64,000 bases of DNA from Prauserella endophytica (GTDB lineage Bacteria > Actinomycetota > Actinomycetes > Mycobacteriales > Pseudonocardiaceae): positions 62,001-126,000 of the forward strand of contig NZ_SWMS01000009.1 in the NCBI RefSeq assembly GCF_005146945.1. Direction: 5' to 3'. This document shows, one piece after another, positions 45,833-54,535 of the stretch. The position numbers were made by a program, and so were the translations under genes. Under the pieces are notes generated by a model that worked only from the letters and a program-made list of their open reading frames with translations, did no database searches and was not told where the DNA came from. Positions within the stretch are counted from its first letter, which is position 1; the number at the start of each line of letters is the position of its first letter.

Positions 45833-46780
45833 CTAGCGGACGTCGCTGGCGGCCTTTCGCCGGGCTGCCTTCCTCGCCTTCGCGGGCGCCTCGTCGCGCG
45901 GGACGAGCGTCAACAGGCTCGCCTCCGGTGGGCACGCGAAGCGCACCGGCGCGTACGGCGATGTGCCGAGGCCTGCCGAGACGTGCAGCCACATGTCGGC
46001 GCCCCAGCGCGAGGCGCCGCGGGCGCGGGAGCGGTCGAGCTCGCAGTTGGTCACCAGTGCGCCGTAGCCGGGGATCCGGAGTTGCCCGCCGTGGGTGTGG
46101 CCGGCGAGCACGAGGTCGTAGCCGTCGGACGCGAACGGGTCGAGCACGCGCGGTTCCGGCGAGTGCGTGATACCGAGCCGGAGCACGGCGTCCCGATCGG
46201 GTCGGCCAGAGATGTCGACATATCGATCTCGGTGCAGGTGCGGGTCGTCCACGCCTGCCGCGAAGATCCGCTGGCCCCCGACCGTGATCGTGCGCCGGAC
46301 GTGGGTCAGGTCGTGCCAGCCGTGCTCGAGGAACGCCGCGCGCAGGTCGCGCCACGGCAGATGCCTGCCGTGGATGCGCTTCTTGCGGCCCCTCGGCATC
46401 AGGTACCTGGCGGGGTTCTTCGGCTTGGGCGCGTAGTAGTCGTTGCTGCCGAACACGAACAGGCCGGGCCGGTCGAGCAGCGGGCCGAACGCACGCAGCA
46501 CCGAGGGCACCGCCCGCCGGTGGGCGAGGTTGTCGCCCGTGTTGACGACCAGGTCGGGCTCCAGCCGGTCGAGCTCGGCGACCCAGCGCTGCTTGGAGAC
46601 CTGGCCGGGCAGCATGTGCAGGTCGGAGACGTGCAGGATTCTGATCGGCCGGGCTCCGCTGGCCAGTACGGGCAGCTCCGCCGTGCGCAGTGTCCAGTGC
46701 CGCCGCTCGATGTCGACGGCGTAACCGAGGGTTGCGGCGCCGAGTGCCGCCGTACCCGTCACGAGACGTTTCATCATCAT
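45833..46780 (-). CDS. Metallophosphoesterase, membrane-associated
   Basis: A 315-residue calcineurin-like phosphoesterase. An N-terminal hydrophobic segment (LVTGTAALGAATLGYAV) probably anchors it. The metal-binding motifs are all present: HVSDLHM, VNTGDNL, GSNDYY and GHTHGGQ. In M. tuberculosis the homologous gene Rv3683 is also next to ponA2. The C-terminal tail is Lys/Arg/Ala-rich. The stop is 29 bp from the tRNA-Pro 5' end. Confidence 0.93.
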   Translation of the reverse strand: MMMKRLVTGTAALGAATLGYAVDIERRHWTLRTAELPVLASGARPIRILHVSDLHMLPGQVSKQRWVAELDRLEPDLVVNTGDNLAHRRAVPSVLRAFGPLLDRPGLFVFGSNDYYAPKPKNPARYLMPRGRKKRIHGRHLPWRDLRAAFLEHGWHDLTHVRRTITVGGQRIFAAGVDDPHLHRDRYVDISGRPDRDAVLRLGITHSPEPRVLDPFASDGYDLVLAGHTHGGQLRIPGYGALVTNCELDRSRARGASRWGADMWLHVSAGLGTSPYAPVRFACPPEASLLTLVPRDEAPAKARKAARRKAASDVR

Positions 46781-46883
46781 CCTTGAGCGTGCCTGTGTTA
46801 CCCAGCGTACACGCGTGATGCAGAAAACGTGTTCGTCCGTGGCAACGATTCAGCCGATCGTCGCCGATGTGCTCAGCCGGGCT

Positions 46884-49043
46884 TCAGTTGACCCGCTCGT
46901 ACTTCGGGTCGGCCGGGGGCAACGGCGGGGCCGGCTGCCCTTCGAGGATCTTGCTCACGGCTCCGAACCACGTCCTGGCCGGCGTCTTGCCGCCGAACAT
47001 GTTGCCGCTGTCTCCGTCGACCGCGATCACGTTGCCGGGCCCGCCGTCGACCAGACCGCCGTTGGGCAGGTCGGGCCGGAACACCATCGACGCGCCCGCG
47101 ATCTGCGGGGTCGCGCCGATGAAGGCGGCCGAGCCGTTGTTCTGGGTGGTGCCGGTCTTACCGATCATCGGCCGGCTCCAGCCGACGCCCTGGGCCGCGG
47201 CCGCCGCGGTTCCGCCTGGCAGATCGTCCTTGCTCAGCCCCACCACCATCGTGTTGGCGAGCCCCTCCGGCACGGCCTGCTCGCAGGGCTCCTCCTTGAT
47301 CGGCACCGGGTTGCCGCTGCGATCCCGGATCTCGCCGATCGGCGTCGGCGGGCACCACACGCCGCCGCTCATCAACGTCGCCGCGACGTTGGCCAGCTCC
47401 AGGCCGCTCGTCGGGCTCACCCCGAGCGTGAACGAGCCCTTGCCCGGGGACCGTTCGCTCGGTCCGAAGAACTGGGTCTGGCTGAGCCTGACCTCCTGGC
47501 TCTCCGCGTTCGGGTCGGGCGGGCCGCCGGTCGCGGCGTTGGACGCCATCGTCTTGCGCAGCCCCAGTTTGCTGGCCATCTCGACGATCGGCCCCATGCC
47601 GGTCTGCTCCTCGAGTATCACGAAGGCCGTGTTCGGCGAGGTCTGCAACGCCGTCTGCAACGACATGCTGCCGCTGTAGCCCTCGCTCGCGTTCACCACG
47701 CAGTAGCCGCGCGTGTAGGGCGCGATGTAGGGACACGGCGGAGGGCTGCCGCTGAAGATCTGCGACACGTGCGACGGCGGCGACTGGACGGTGTCGTAGA
47801 TGCCGACCACACCGCGTTCCACGGCGGCCGCGGCGGTGAACATCTTGTAGCTCGATCCCGCGCCGGTCACGTTCGAGATGGCCGAGGGCAGCGCGTACTC
47901 CGTCTGCCCCGCCTCCGCGTCGGGCCCGTAGTCGCGGTTGGCGGCCAGCGCCACCACCTCGTGCCGGTCCTTGCCCGGCTTGACCAGCGACAACGTGTTG
48001 GCGACGTTGTCCTCCATCTTGTCCACCTGCTCCTCGGCCGACTGCTTGGCGAGGTGGTTGGACCTGGGGTCCATGGTGGTGCGGATGGTGTAGCCGCCGG
48101 TGTAGAGATCTTCCTTGGTCATCCCGTGCTCGAGCAGGTAGTCCTCGACGTACTGGCAGAAGAAGCCGTGTTCGGGGCCTGCGCCGACGCAGTTGGCGGC
48201 CGGCTTGTTGGGTCCCTCGGGGACCACGCCGAGCGGCTCGGCCTTGATGCGTTCGGCGTCCTGCGGCGAGAGCTTGCGATTCTCCACCATCTTGTCGAGC
48301 ACGAAGTTGCGCCGCTCCGTGGCGCGCTCCGGGTTGTTCCACGGGTCGTAGGCGGGCGGGTTGTTGGCCATGCCCGCGAGCAGCGCGCCCTGCGCGACCG
48401 TGAGCTTGTCCGGCGTGGTGTTGAAGTAGGCGCGCGCGGCACCACCGACCCCGTAGATCTCGCGCGAGAACTCCACGACGTTGAGGTAGCCGGCGAGGAT
48501 CTGCTCCTTGCCCATCTTCGTCTCGAGCTGGATGGCGATCCGGGCCTCGTTGAGCTTGCGGGCGATGGTGACCTCCTGCGCCCGCTGCTGGCCCAGCTTG
48601 TCGCCCCGGTAGATGACGTTGATGAGGTAGTTCTTGACGTACTGCTGCGTGAGCGTGGACGCGCCCTGCGTGTCGCCGCCCGAGGTGTTGCTGATCGCCG
48701 CTCGGATGGTGCCCTTCCAGTCGACTCCGTGGTGCTCGTAGAAGCGGCGGTCCTCCACCGAGATCAGCGCCCATTTCATGGCGTCCGAGATCTGGTCGGG
48801 GGCGGTGGGTATGCGGTACTGGTCGTACAGCGTCGCGATCGGTTGGCCGTCCCGGTCGGTAATGGTGCTGACCAGCGGCGGCGGCTCGTCGGCAAGGCCC
48901 GTGGACATGGCCTCGACGGTGTCGCTGGCCTGGTTGGAGAGCACCCCCATGCCCCCGACGACCGGGAAGAGGATCCCCGCGACCAGCACCCCCGCGAGTA
49001 GGCAGAGGCCGAGCATCTTCAGCAGACCGTCCCTCATGCGCAC
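46884..49043 (-). CDS. ponA2: Bifunctional penicillin-binding protein PonA2 (class A)
   Basis: A 719-residue wall synthase. After one membrane helix (about residues 10-30) comes the GT51 glycosyltransferase (VEDRRFYEHHGVD, QGASTLTQQYVKN). The transpeptidase follows, with SSYK, SPN (TSPNTAF) and KTGT (IGKTGTTQN) motifs. It polymerises and cross-links peptidoglycan. GTG 49043 sits 7 nt after TACCCT and is preferred over GTG 49061. The protein ends PPADPKYERVN soon after the transpeptidase, with no PASTA domain, unlike M. tuberculosis PonA2. Confidence 0.95.
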   Translation of the reverse strand: MRMRDGLLKMLGLCLLAGVLVAGILFPVVGGMGVLSNQASDTVEAMSTGLADEPPPLVSTITDRDGQPIATLYDQYRIPTAPDQISDAMKWALISVEDRRFYEHHGVDWKGTIRAAISNTSGGDTQGASTLTQQYVKNYLINVIYRGDKLGQQRAQEVTIARKLNEARIAIQLETKMGKEQILAGYLNVVEFSREIYGVGGAARAYFNTTPDKLTVAQGALLAGMANNPPAYDPWNNPERATERRNFVLDKMVENRKLSPQDAERIKAEPLGVVPEGPNKPAANCVGAGPEHGFFCQYVEDYLLEHGMTKEDLYTGGYTIRTTMDPRSNHLAKQSAEEQVDKMEDNVANTLSLVKPGKDRHEVVALAANRDYGPDAEAGQTEYALPSAISNVTGAGSSYKMFTAAAAVERGVVGIYDTVQSPPSHVSQIFSGSPPPCPYIAPYTRGYCVVNASEGYSGSMSLQTALQTSPNTAFVILEEQTGMGPIVEMASKLGLRKTMASNAATGGPPDPNAESQEVRLSQTQFFGPSERSPGKGSFTLGVSPTSGLELANVAATLMSGGVWCPPTPIGEIRDRSGNPVPIKEEPCEQAVPEGLANTMVVGLSKDDLPGGTAAAAAQGVGWSRPMIGKTGTTQNNGSAAFIGATPQIAGASMVFRPDLPNGGLVDGGPGNVIAVDGDSGNMFGGKTPARTWFGAVSKILEGQPAPPLPPADPKYERVN

Positions 49044-49050
49044 CCATATC

Positions 49051-49056
49051 AGGGTA
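49051..49056 (-). promoter_or_regulatory. Leaderless-type -10 box of ponA2
   Basis: On the minus strand TACCCT ends 7 nt before GTG 49043. Confidence 0.6.
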
Positions 49057-49167
49057 GCCACGAGTGGCGTATCTCACCTGATTCGTTCACTGGGCCGAGC
49101 GGGTTGCGTTCTCCGGATACCGCATTGACAGGAATGTGACATCTGGTAACAAAACGCGGCTTGGGGG

Positions 49168-49197
49168 TTGGCGGACGGAACCGAGGCCCCCTACAGT
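49168..49197 (+). promoter_or_regulatory. Promoter of whiB4
   Basis: TTGGCG (49168-49173) and TACAGT (49192-49197) are spaced 18 nt. They imply a leader of about 130 nt before whiB4 that contains a small upstream ORF. TGTGACATCTGGTAACA just upstream (49136-49152) loosely resembles a Crp site. Confidence 0.55.
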
Positions 49198-49247
49198 CCG
49201 TCAACATCTCACGAATACGGCGCCTGGGGAGGCGCTACTGGAGGGAC

Positions 49248-49322
49248 GTGAGCACAGGAGACCTGCTCGCGGGGGGCGAGGCCGAGGAACTTCGCTGCCT
49301 GCCTGCGGTCACAACAGGGTAG
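49248..49322 (+). CDS. Upstream ORF in the whiB4 leader (24 residues)
   Basis: GTG 49248 is preceded by GGAGG (49240-49244) at 3 nt and encodes VSTGDLLAGGEAEELRCLP plus AVTTG, ending TAG 11 nt before the whiB4 start. Upstream ORFs that control WhiB translation or transcription are known for other actinobacterial whiB genes. Translation here is a prediction. Confidence 0.5.
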   Translation: MSTGDLLAGGEAEELRCLPAVTTG

Positions 49323-49333
49323 GAGCTGGGGGT

Positions 49334-49627
49334 ATGGAGACCAACCAGTCGGACTGGCGGATCTATGCGTACTGCAGGGACACCGACCCCGACGGCCTGT
49401 TCGTCAGGGGCGCGGAGCAGAACCGGGCCAAGGTCGTCTGCATGGGGTGCCCGGTGCGCACCGAATGCCTGGCCGAGGCGCTGGACAACCGGATCGATTT
49501 CGGTGTCTGGGGCGGGATGACCGAGCGCGAGCGGCGCGCGCTCCTGCGCAGGCGGCCCGAGGTGGGCAGCTGGCGCGACCTGCTGGAGTCGGCCAAACGC
49601 GAGTACGAGCCCGCCGCGGGAGCCTGA
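49334..49627 (+). CDS. whiB4: WhiB-family iron-sulfur regulator, WhiB4-like
   Basis: A 97-residue WhiB protein. The four cluster-binding Cys are in AYCRD, VVCMGC and TEC (residues about 14, 37, 40 and 46), followed by the DFGVWGGMTERERRAL turn and a basic tail (LRRR). It binds a redox-sensitive 4Fe-4S cluster and regulates transcription in response to oxygen or oxidants. The location between ponA2 and the ArsA-like pair matches M. tuberculosis WhiB4 (Rv3681c). Confidence 0.93.
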   Translation: METNQSDWRIYAYCRDTDPDGLFVRGAEQNRAKVVCMGCPVRTECLAEALDNRIDFGVWGGMTERERRALLRRRPEVGSWRDLLESAKREYEPAAGA

Positions 49628-49645
49628 ACGCTGAAGGGGGCCGCC

Positions 49646-50782
49646 TCAGCTTCCGGCCAGGCGGTCCCCGATTTCCCTCAACCCGGCGAGGTCGTGCACG
49701 TCGCTGGGCAACGCCGGAACCCGCACGACCGACACCCCGGGGTGAGCCCGGGTGAAGCGCGCGAGCAGGCGCTTCTCCCGTTCGGCCAGCGCGACGCGGT
49801 CGGCGTGCAGGCGCAGGACCGCGGCGGCGAGCGGAGCGCTCCTGCCTCCGCGGTCGAGCGCGTCGGCCGCGGCCAGCGCGTCGATGGCCGAGAGATCGGC
49901 GAGCACCGGATGGGTCCGGTTCGCGACGAGCCCGGCCAGCGGCATGGACTCCTCGGACAGCCGCTCCACGAAGTAGCTCGCCTCCCGCAGCGCGTCCGGT
50001 TCGGGCGCCGCCACCACCAGGAACGCCGTGCCCTTCGAGCGCAACAGCTCCGCGGTCTTGCGGGCCCGCTCGCGGAACCCGCCGAACGTCGTGTCGAACG
50101 CCTGCATGAACGCCGACGCGTCGGCGAGAAGCTGCCCGCCGAGGATGGTCGACACGGCCTTCGCGAACATCGAGAATCCGGCGCTGACGACCTTGCGAAG
50201 GCCCCAGCCGCCCGCCTTCGCCGGTCCGGTGAGCAGGCGGATCATCCGGCCGTCGAGCGCGGCGGAGAGCCGGGTCGGCGCGTCGAGGAAGTCCAGCGCC
50301 GACCGGCTCGGCGGTGTGTCGACGATGATCAGCTCCCAGTCGCCCGCAGCCGCGAGCTGGCCGAGCTTCTCCATCGCCATGTACTCCTGCGTGCCGGAGA
50401 ACGACGTGGAGATCGTCTGGTAGAAGCGGTTGGCCAGCAGCTGCTCGGAGCGTTCCGGCCCGGCGTGGCGGCGCACCATGTCGTCGAAGGTGCGGCGCAT
50501 GTCGAGCATCATCGCCCACAGCTCACCCTTCGGCTCGAAGCCGGCGACCGAGACCTTGCGCGGGTGGTTGCCCAGTTCCCGCAGGCCCAGCGCCTGTGCG
50601 AGCCTGCGGGCCGGGTCGATCGTCAGCACCACGGTCTGCCTGCCGCGTTCCGCCGCGCGCAGGGCGAGCGCCGCCGCCGTCGTGGTCTTGCCGACCCCAC
50701 CGGAGCCGCAGCACACGATCACGCGCGTCTCGGGGTCGTCGATCAGTGTGTCCACGTCCAGGCTCGAGGTCGGGAAGGTCAT
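49646..50782 (-). CDS. ArsA/GET3-like ATPase, second of pair
   Basis: A 378-residue P-loop ATPase with the deviant Walker [18 protein letters not shown] (about residues 25-41), [14 protein letters not shown] and [15 protein letters not shown]. Homologues in M. tuberculosis (Rv3679/Rv3680) form a complex with a role in protection against metabolic by-products. The ATG overlaps the preceding gene's stop (ATGA). Longer in-frame sequence overlaps the partner gene. The stop is 18 bp from the whiB4 stop. Confidence 0.92.
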   Translation of the reverse strand: MTFPTSSLDVDTLIDDPETRVIVCCGSGGVGKTTTAAALALRAAERGRQTVVLTIDPARRLAQALGLRELGNHPRKVSVAGFEPKGELWAMMLDMRRTFDDMVRRHAGPERSEQLLANRFYQTISTSFSGTQEYMAMEKLGQLAAAGDWELIIVDTPPSRSALDFLDAPTRLSAALDGRMIRLLTGPAKAGGWGLRKVVSAGFSMFAKAVSTILGGQLLADASAFMQAFDTTFGGFRERARKTAELLRSKGTAFLVVAAPEPDALREASYFVERLSEESMPLAGLVANRTHPVLADLSAIDALAAADALDRGGRSAPLAAAVLRLHADRVALAEREKRLLARFTRAHPGVSVVRVPALPSDVHDLAGLREIGDRLAGS

Positions 50783-51780
50783 CGAACCCCCTGTTCGACC
50801 AGTGCCTCGGCGAGTTCGTAAAGAGCGGCGACGTCGACGCCACCGTTGAGGTCGGCCAGCTCGAGCGTAGGCAGGTCGCTCTCGGAGAGCTGCTCGCGCG
50901 CGCGTTGCTCGGCGGCCAGCCGGATCGCGTGCTCCACGGTCTCCTCGACGAGCCCGTCCAGGGTCGCCTCGGGCAGCTCCAGCCCCGCTGACGCGAGCCC
51001 GCCGCGGACGCGGGAGGCGTCGACCCTGCCGTCCGCGGCGGCGGGCACCGATCGCGCGGGCAGCCTCGGCGGGCGGACCCGGTTGATCAGCACCGCTCCC
51101 GGCCGCAGATCGGCGCCGTCGAGTTCCGCGACCGCGTCGAGGGTCTCCCGTACCGGCATCTCCTCCAGCAACGTCACGAGATGCACGGCCGTCTCGCCGG
51201 AGTGCAGCAGCCGCACCACCCCTTCGGCCTGCGCGCGGATCGGACCGGTCTTGGCCAGGTCGGTGAGGGCCTTGGTGACGTCGAGGAACTTCACCACGCG
51301 GCCGGTCGGCGGCGCGTCGACCACGACGGCGTCGTAGGTGTGCCTGCCGTCGGACTCGGTCCGCCCGACGCACTCCTTGATCTTGCCGGTCAGCAGCACG
51401 TCACGAAGACCCGGCGCGAGGGTGGTCGCGAACTCGATGGCGCCCATGCGGCGCAGGGTCCGGCCAGCGAAGCCGAGGTTGTAGAACATCTCGAAGTACT
51501 CGAGCAGCGCGGCCTCGACGTCGATGTGCAGAGCCCGCACCTCACCGCCGCCGGGCGCGGCGGCGATGCGCTGCTCGGCGTAGGGCAGGGGCTCGGTGTC
51601 GAAGACCTGGGCGAAGCCCTGTCTGCCCTCCACCTCGATGAGCAGCACGCGTCTGCCGTGGCTGGCCAGCGCGAGTCCGAGGGAGGCGGCGAGGGTGGTC
51701 TTGCCGGTCCCGCCCTTGCCTGTGACGAAGTGGAGCCGGGTCCGTGTGAGCTCGTCGGTCCAGCCAGCCGGTGTGGTCAC
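50779..51780 (-). CDS. ArsA/GET3-like ATPase, first of pair
   Basis: A 333-residue ATPase with [19 protein letters not shown] (about residues 21-39) and [14 protein letters not shown]. It is paralogous to the downstream gene and the two overlap by 4 bp, suggesting a heteromeric complex as reported for the mycobacterial pair. The GTG start at 51780 follows TACCCT by 6 nt, a leaderless arrangement. Confidence 0.92.
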   Translation of the reverse strand: MTTPAGWTDELTRTRLHFVTGKGGTGKTTLAASLGLALASHGRRVLLIEVEGRQGFAQVFDTEPLPYAEQRIAAAPGGGEVRALHIDVEAALLEYFEMFYNLGFAGRTLRRMGAIEFATTLAPGLRDVLLTGKIKECVGRTESDGRHTYDAVVVDAPPTGRVVKFLDVTKALTDLAKTGPIRAQAEGVVRLLHSGETAVHLVTLLEEMPVRETLDAVAELDGADLRPGAVLINRVRPPRLPARSVPAAADGRVDASRVRGGLASAGLELPEATLDGLVEETVEHAIRLAAEQRAREQLSESDLPTLELADLNGGVDVAALYELAEALVEQGVR

Positions 51781-51786
51781 CTAGGC

Positions 51787-51792
51787 AGGGTA
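51787..51792 (-). promoter_or_regulatory. Leaderless-type -10 box of the ArsA-like operon
   Basis: On the minus strand TACCCT ends 6 nt before GTG 51780. Confidence 0.6.
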
Positions 51793-51817
51793 AGCCAGAA
51801 ATCCCGATCATCGCGGC

Positions 51818-52066
51818 TCAGGAGGCGAGTGTGAGGACGGTGACGACCAGCGTGACGAGCCCGGCGACACCCCAGGCCACGGCACCGGGCAGCACCGTGA
51901 GTGTGAGCACGCACAGCACGGCCACCGTGGTGAAGGACACGAGGCCGGCGACGGCGACGGTCGGCGAGCTGTCGGTGCTGTCGCGCGCCTTGGCCATGAT
52001 GATCAGCACGCCTGCCACGCCGGCCACGGCCAGCAGGATCGTCGCGAGGATGCGCCATGTCTCCAC
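51818..52066 (-). CDS. Small membrane protein, function unknown
   Basis: An 82-residue protein with two to three hydrophobic segments (ILATILLAVAGVAGVLIIM; the last 40 residues are almost all hydrophobic) and a polar DSTDSSP loop. No family was recognised. GTG 52066 lies 8 nt after TACCGT on the minus strand. It is divergent from the DUF4177-like gene; the two promoters are within 25 bp of each other. Confidence 0.75.
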   Translation of the reverse strand: METWRILATILLAVAGVAGVLIIMAKARDSTDSSPTVAVAGLVSFTTVAVLCVLTLTVLPGAVAWGVAGLVTLVVTVLTLAS

Positions 52067-52085
52067 GCGCTCAGACGGTACTGGC

Positions 52086-52091
52086 TAGGGT
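52086..52091 (+). promoter_or_regulatory. Leaderless-type -10 box of the DUF4177-like gene
   Basis: TAGGGT ends 7 nt before ATG 52099. No ribosome site is present. Confidence 0.62.
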
Positions 52092-52098
52092 GTGCCGC

Positions 52099-52260
52099 AT
52101 GAGTGCCACGAAGTGGGAGTACGCCACGGTTCCACTGCTGATCCACGCGACCAAGCAGATCCTCGACCAGTGGGGTGAGGACGGCTGGGAGTTGGTGACC
52201 GTGCTGCCCAACCCCAGCGGCGAGCAGCACGTCGCCTACCTGAAGCGACCGAAGGGCTGA
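52099..52260 (+). CDS. Small DUF4177-like protein
   Basis: A 53-residue protein with the pattern KWEYATVPLLIH...QWGEDGWELVTVLP, matching DUF4177-type small proteins; a similar one sits at this place in mycobacteria beside the RidA gene. Function unknown. The mRNA appears leaderless and continues into the RidA gene 4 bp downstream. Confidence 0.82.
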   Translation: MSATKWEYATVPLLIHATKQILDQWGEDGWELVTVLPNPSGEQHVAYLKRPKG

Positions 52261-52264
52261 GCCC

Positions 52265-52720
52265 GTGAGCTGGAGCGCGAGGCTCGCCGACCTCGGCATC
52301 GAGCTGCCCGGCGTCGCCGCACCGGTCGCCGCCTACATTCCCGCCATCCGCAGCGGCTCGCTCGTGTTCACGTCGGGCCAGCTGCCGTTCGTCGAGGGCT
52401 CGCTCGCCGCGACCGGCAAGGTCGGCGGCGAGGTGAGCCCCGAGGAAGCCAAGCAGCACGCACGCACTGCCGTGCTCAACGCGCTCGCGGCCGTGCACGA
52501 TCTGGTGGGCATCGACTCGGTGGTCCGGGTGGTCAAGGTGACCGGTTTCGTGGCCTCCAGCGAGGGATTCACCGGTCAGCCCGCCGTGATCAACGGTGCG
52601 TCCGAGCTGCTCGGAGAGGTTTTCGGCGACGAGGGCAGGCATGCCCGGTCCGCCGTGGGCGTCGCGGAACTGCCGCTCGGAGCCCCAGTCGAAGTCGAGC
52701 TGACCGTGGAGGTTTCCTGA
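52265..52720 (+). CDS. RidA-family protein
   Basis: A 151-residue RidA/YjgF superfamily protein: IPAIRSGSLVFTSGQLP, then ARTAVLNALAAVHDLVGIDSVVRV and ARSAVGVAELPLGAPVEVE with the conserved Arg near the end. RidA enzymes hydrolyse reactive enamine/imine intermediates. GTG 52265. The stop overlaps the next ATG by one base. The M. tuberculosis counterpart (Rv3678c) has the same neighbourhood. Confidence 0.9.
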   Translation: MSWSARLADLGIELPGVAAPVAAYIPAIRSGSLVFTSGQLPFVEGSLAATGKVGGEVSPEEAKQHARTAVLNALAAVHDLVGIDSVVRVVKVTGFVASSEGFTGQPAVINGASELLGEVFGDEGRHARSAVGVAELPLGAPVEVELTVEVS

Positions 52721-53349
52721 TGGACCCCGACATCGAGTACGCGTGCCACGAGCTGCTGCTGCGGCTGGCCGGGCGCATGCCCGACCAGATGCTGTGGCGG
52801 TTCCGGGACTGGCTGGGTGAGGGCGCGATGGGTACGCTCTCCCGCACCCTCCCGAAGTCTTTGCTTAAGCACAGGATCGATCTCGACCAGGCGGAGTACC
52901 GCCTGTTGGTCGCCGGTCTGATCCCCCACGGTGCCGATTGGCACCAGGTGAGTTCGACGCTTGGGGTAGACGCCTCCGCCGAGAACCGGTACACATTCAC
53001 GACGGGTGCACCCGATTGGGTGAACACCGTCGATTCGGTGTCCGTGGTGGTTCACGCAACGTTGCGTGGTCGCCCGGATGTGGGAGAGGTTCGGGAGAGC
53101 TGGCGGCACGACCGTGGGTCCGAAGACGAGGCGAAGCGGATCCTGCTGGTCACCGCGGTTTCCGGCCTCCCACGACTTACTGGGGAGCTACAACGAGTCC
53201 TCCGGGTGCTCGGTGACGAGGCGCCGAGCGTGGAGGTCTTGCCGGTGCAGTTCGACGTGCCCGCCTACCACCGGGCGGCGCTCGAGAACTCACGGTTCGT
53301 GTGCGTGGGCTCCGTGGACGCCGGTCACCACAAACTCGTACCCGCGTAA
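52720..53349 (+). CDS. Hypothetical protein, downstream of RidA
   Basis: A 209-residue soluble protein without recognised domain. The first half is helical (ELLLRLAGRMPDQMLWRFRD); the second half has beta-type segments (ILLVTAVSGLP, SVEVLPVQF). Codons in 52930-53345 use more A/T at third positions than neighbours, which may mark newer DNA. It overlaps ridA by one base and is followed 36 bp later by another unknown gene, with which it may work. Confidence 0.7.
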   Translation: MDPDIEYACHELLLRLAGRMPDQMLWRFRDWLGEGAMGTLSRTLPKSLLKHRIDLDQAEYRLLVAGLIPHGADWHQVSSTLGVDASAENRYTFTTGAPDWVNTVDSVSVVVHATLRGRPDVGEVRESWRHDRGSEDEAKRILLVTAVSGLPRLTGELQRVLRVLGDEAPSVEVLPVQFDVPAYHRAALENSRFVCVGSVDAGHHKLVPA

Positions 53350-53385
53350 CGCTCGCTCGGCCAGCGGGCTGGAGGGAGATCGGCG

Positions 53386-54519
53386 ATGGTGGATGTCCAC
53401 GATGGCCTGCCGAAGGACGGCTTCGCGGTCCCGCTGCGACTGCACAACGTCCTGCTGGCGCTGGCGGGCCGACTGGACGACAGCGCGCTGTCGGAGGCAC
53501 GTGAGCTCGTCGCTCGTTCGCACCTGGACGACGCGGCCGAACTCGCCGTCGGCGCGCTGATCTCCGGCCGGATCATGGTCCGGCCTGCCGAGCAGCGTGA
53601 GCTGGCGCTCGTGCTGGAGATGAGCAGGTCGGACGCGACGCTGGCCGATCAGCTCACCGTCGGCGACGCCATTCCCGGCTACGCCCACCGGTTCAGCCGC
53701 GAGAACGAGCCCGAGCGCGGCATCTCCGAGGCGCTCGACCGCACCCTGCAGGTGCTGCCGGATCTGCGCTCCGTGCACGCCGTGTGGCGCAACACGCCCG
53801 CGGGCAGCGTGCCGGGCCCGCTGCCGCAGCGCGTGGTGCTCGTCGAGATCGGCCCCGAGGCACACCCGCCCGCCGTCGCGTTCCGCGTCGACGACGCGCT
53901 GCGCAAGGGCGGCATCCGCTCGGTCGTCGAGGTCACCGGACCCGGAGCCGAGCGCACCGAGTACCACGAGGCGGCGCTGGCCGCGGCGACGCCGGTGTGG
54001 CTGGCCACGGGCCAGTCGGCAGGCGGCTCGGCCTCGTGGAGCGCACGCGGGCCGCGTCCGGTCGGGGGCGCCCACACGGTCGCCGAGGCGCCGACGCCGC
54101 GTGAGCCGTCCCATGCGGCTCCCGACTTCGAGGAGCCTGCCGTAAAGGTCTCCACCGAGGAGAAGGACACCGGCGAGGCTCCCGAGAAGGAGCCGGAGCC
54201 CACCCCGGCGGAGCGGGAGAACCGCGCCGCGGCGACCACCGAGATGACCAAGGAGGAGGTCGCGCAGCTGCGCGCCGCTATCGCCGAGGACCCCGAGAAG
54301 GGGCGCGCGATCGCCGCCGTCAACCTGCGTTCCGACGAGATCGTCGAGCTGCCCGAACTCGACCTCGACGACCCGCAGCTGTCCGACCGCGACCGCCAGC
54401 TGCTGCGTGAGCTGCACGCCGAGCTGGCCGAACGCGAGCGCGCTGAGGCCGCGAAGAGCGCCAAGAGCAGGACGAACGGCAGCGAGCACCGCTGGGCGGA
54501 CGGCTTCTCCGGCGGCTGA
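53386..54519 (+). CDS. Hypothetical protein with acidic low-complexity region
   Basis: A 377-residue protein. Residues 1-215 look folded (LHNVLLALAGRLDDSALSEARELV; VVLVEIGPEAHPPAVAFRVD). Residues 220-290 are Pro/Glu-rich and probably disordered, and residues 290-377 form a charged helical tail (ERERAEAAKSAKSRTNG). No family was recognised. ATG 53386 follows GGAGGGAG. It is placed between the RidA-linked unknown gene and a NUDIX gene. Confidence 0.72.
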   Translation: MVDVHDGLPKDGFAVPLRLHNVLLALAGRLDDSALSEARELVARSHLDDAAELAVGALISGRIMVRPAEQRELALVLEMSRSDATLADQLTVGDAIPGYAHRFSRENEPERGISEALDRTLQVLPDLRSVHAVWRNTPAGSVPGPLPQRVVLVEIGPEAHPPAVAFRVDDALRKGGIRSVVEVTGPGAERTEYHEAALAAATPVWLATGQSAGGSASWSARGPRPVGGAHTVAEAPTPREPSHAAPDFEEPAVKVSTEEKDTGEAPEKEPEPTPAERENRAAATTEMTKEEVAQLRAAIAEDPEKGRAIAAVNLRSDEIVELPELDLDDPQLSDRDRQLLRELHAELAERERAEAAKSAKSRTNGSEHRWADGFSGG

Positions 54520-54522
54520 AGG

Positions 54523-54528
54523 TATGTT
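54523..54528 (+). promoter_or_regulatory. Leaderless-type -10 box of the NUDIX gene
   Basis: TATGTT ends 7 nt before GTG 54536. Confidence 0.58.
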
Positions 54529-54535
54529 TCGGGGC

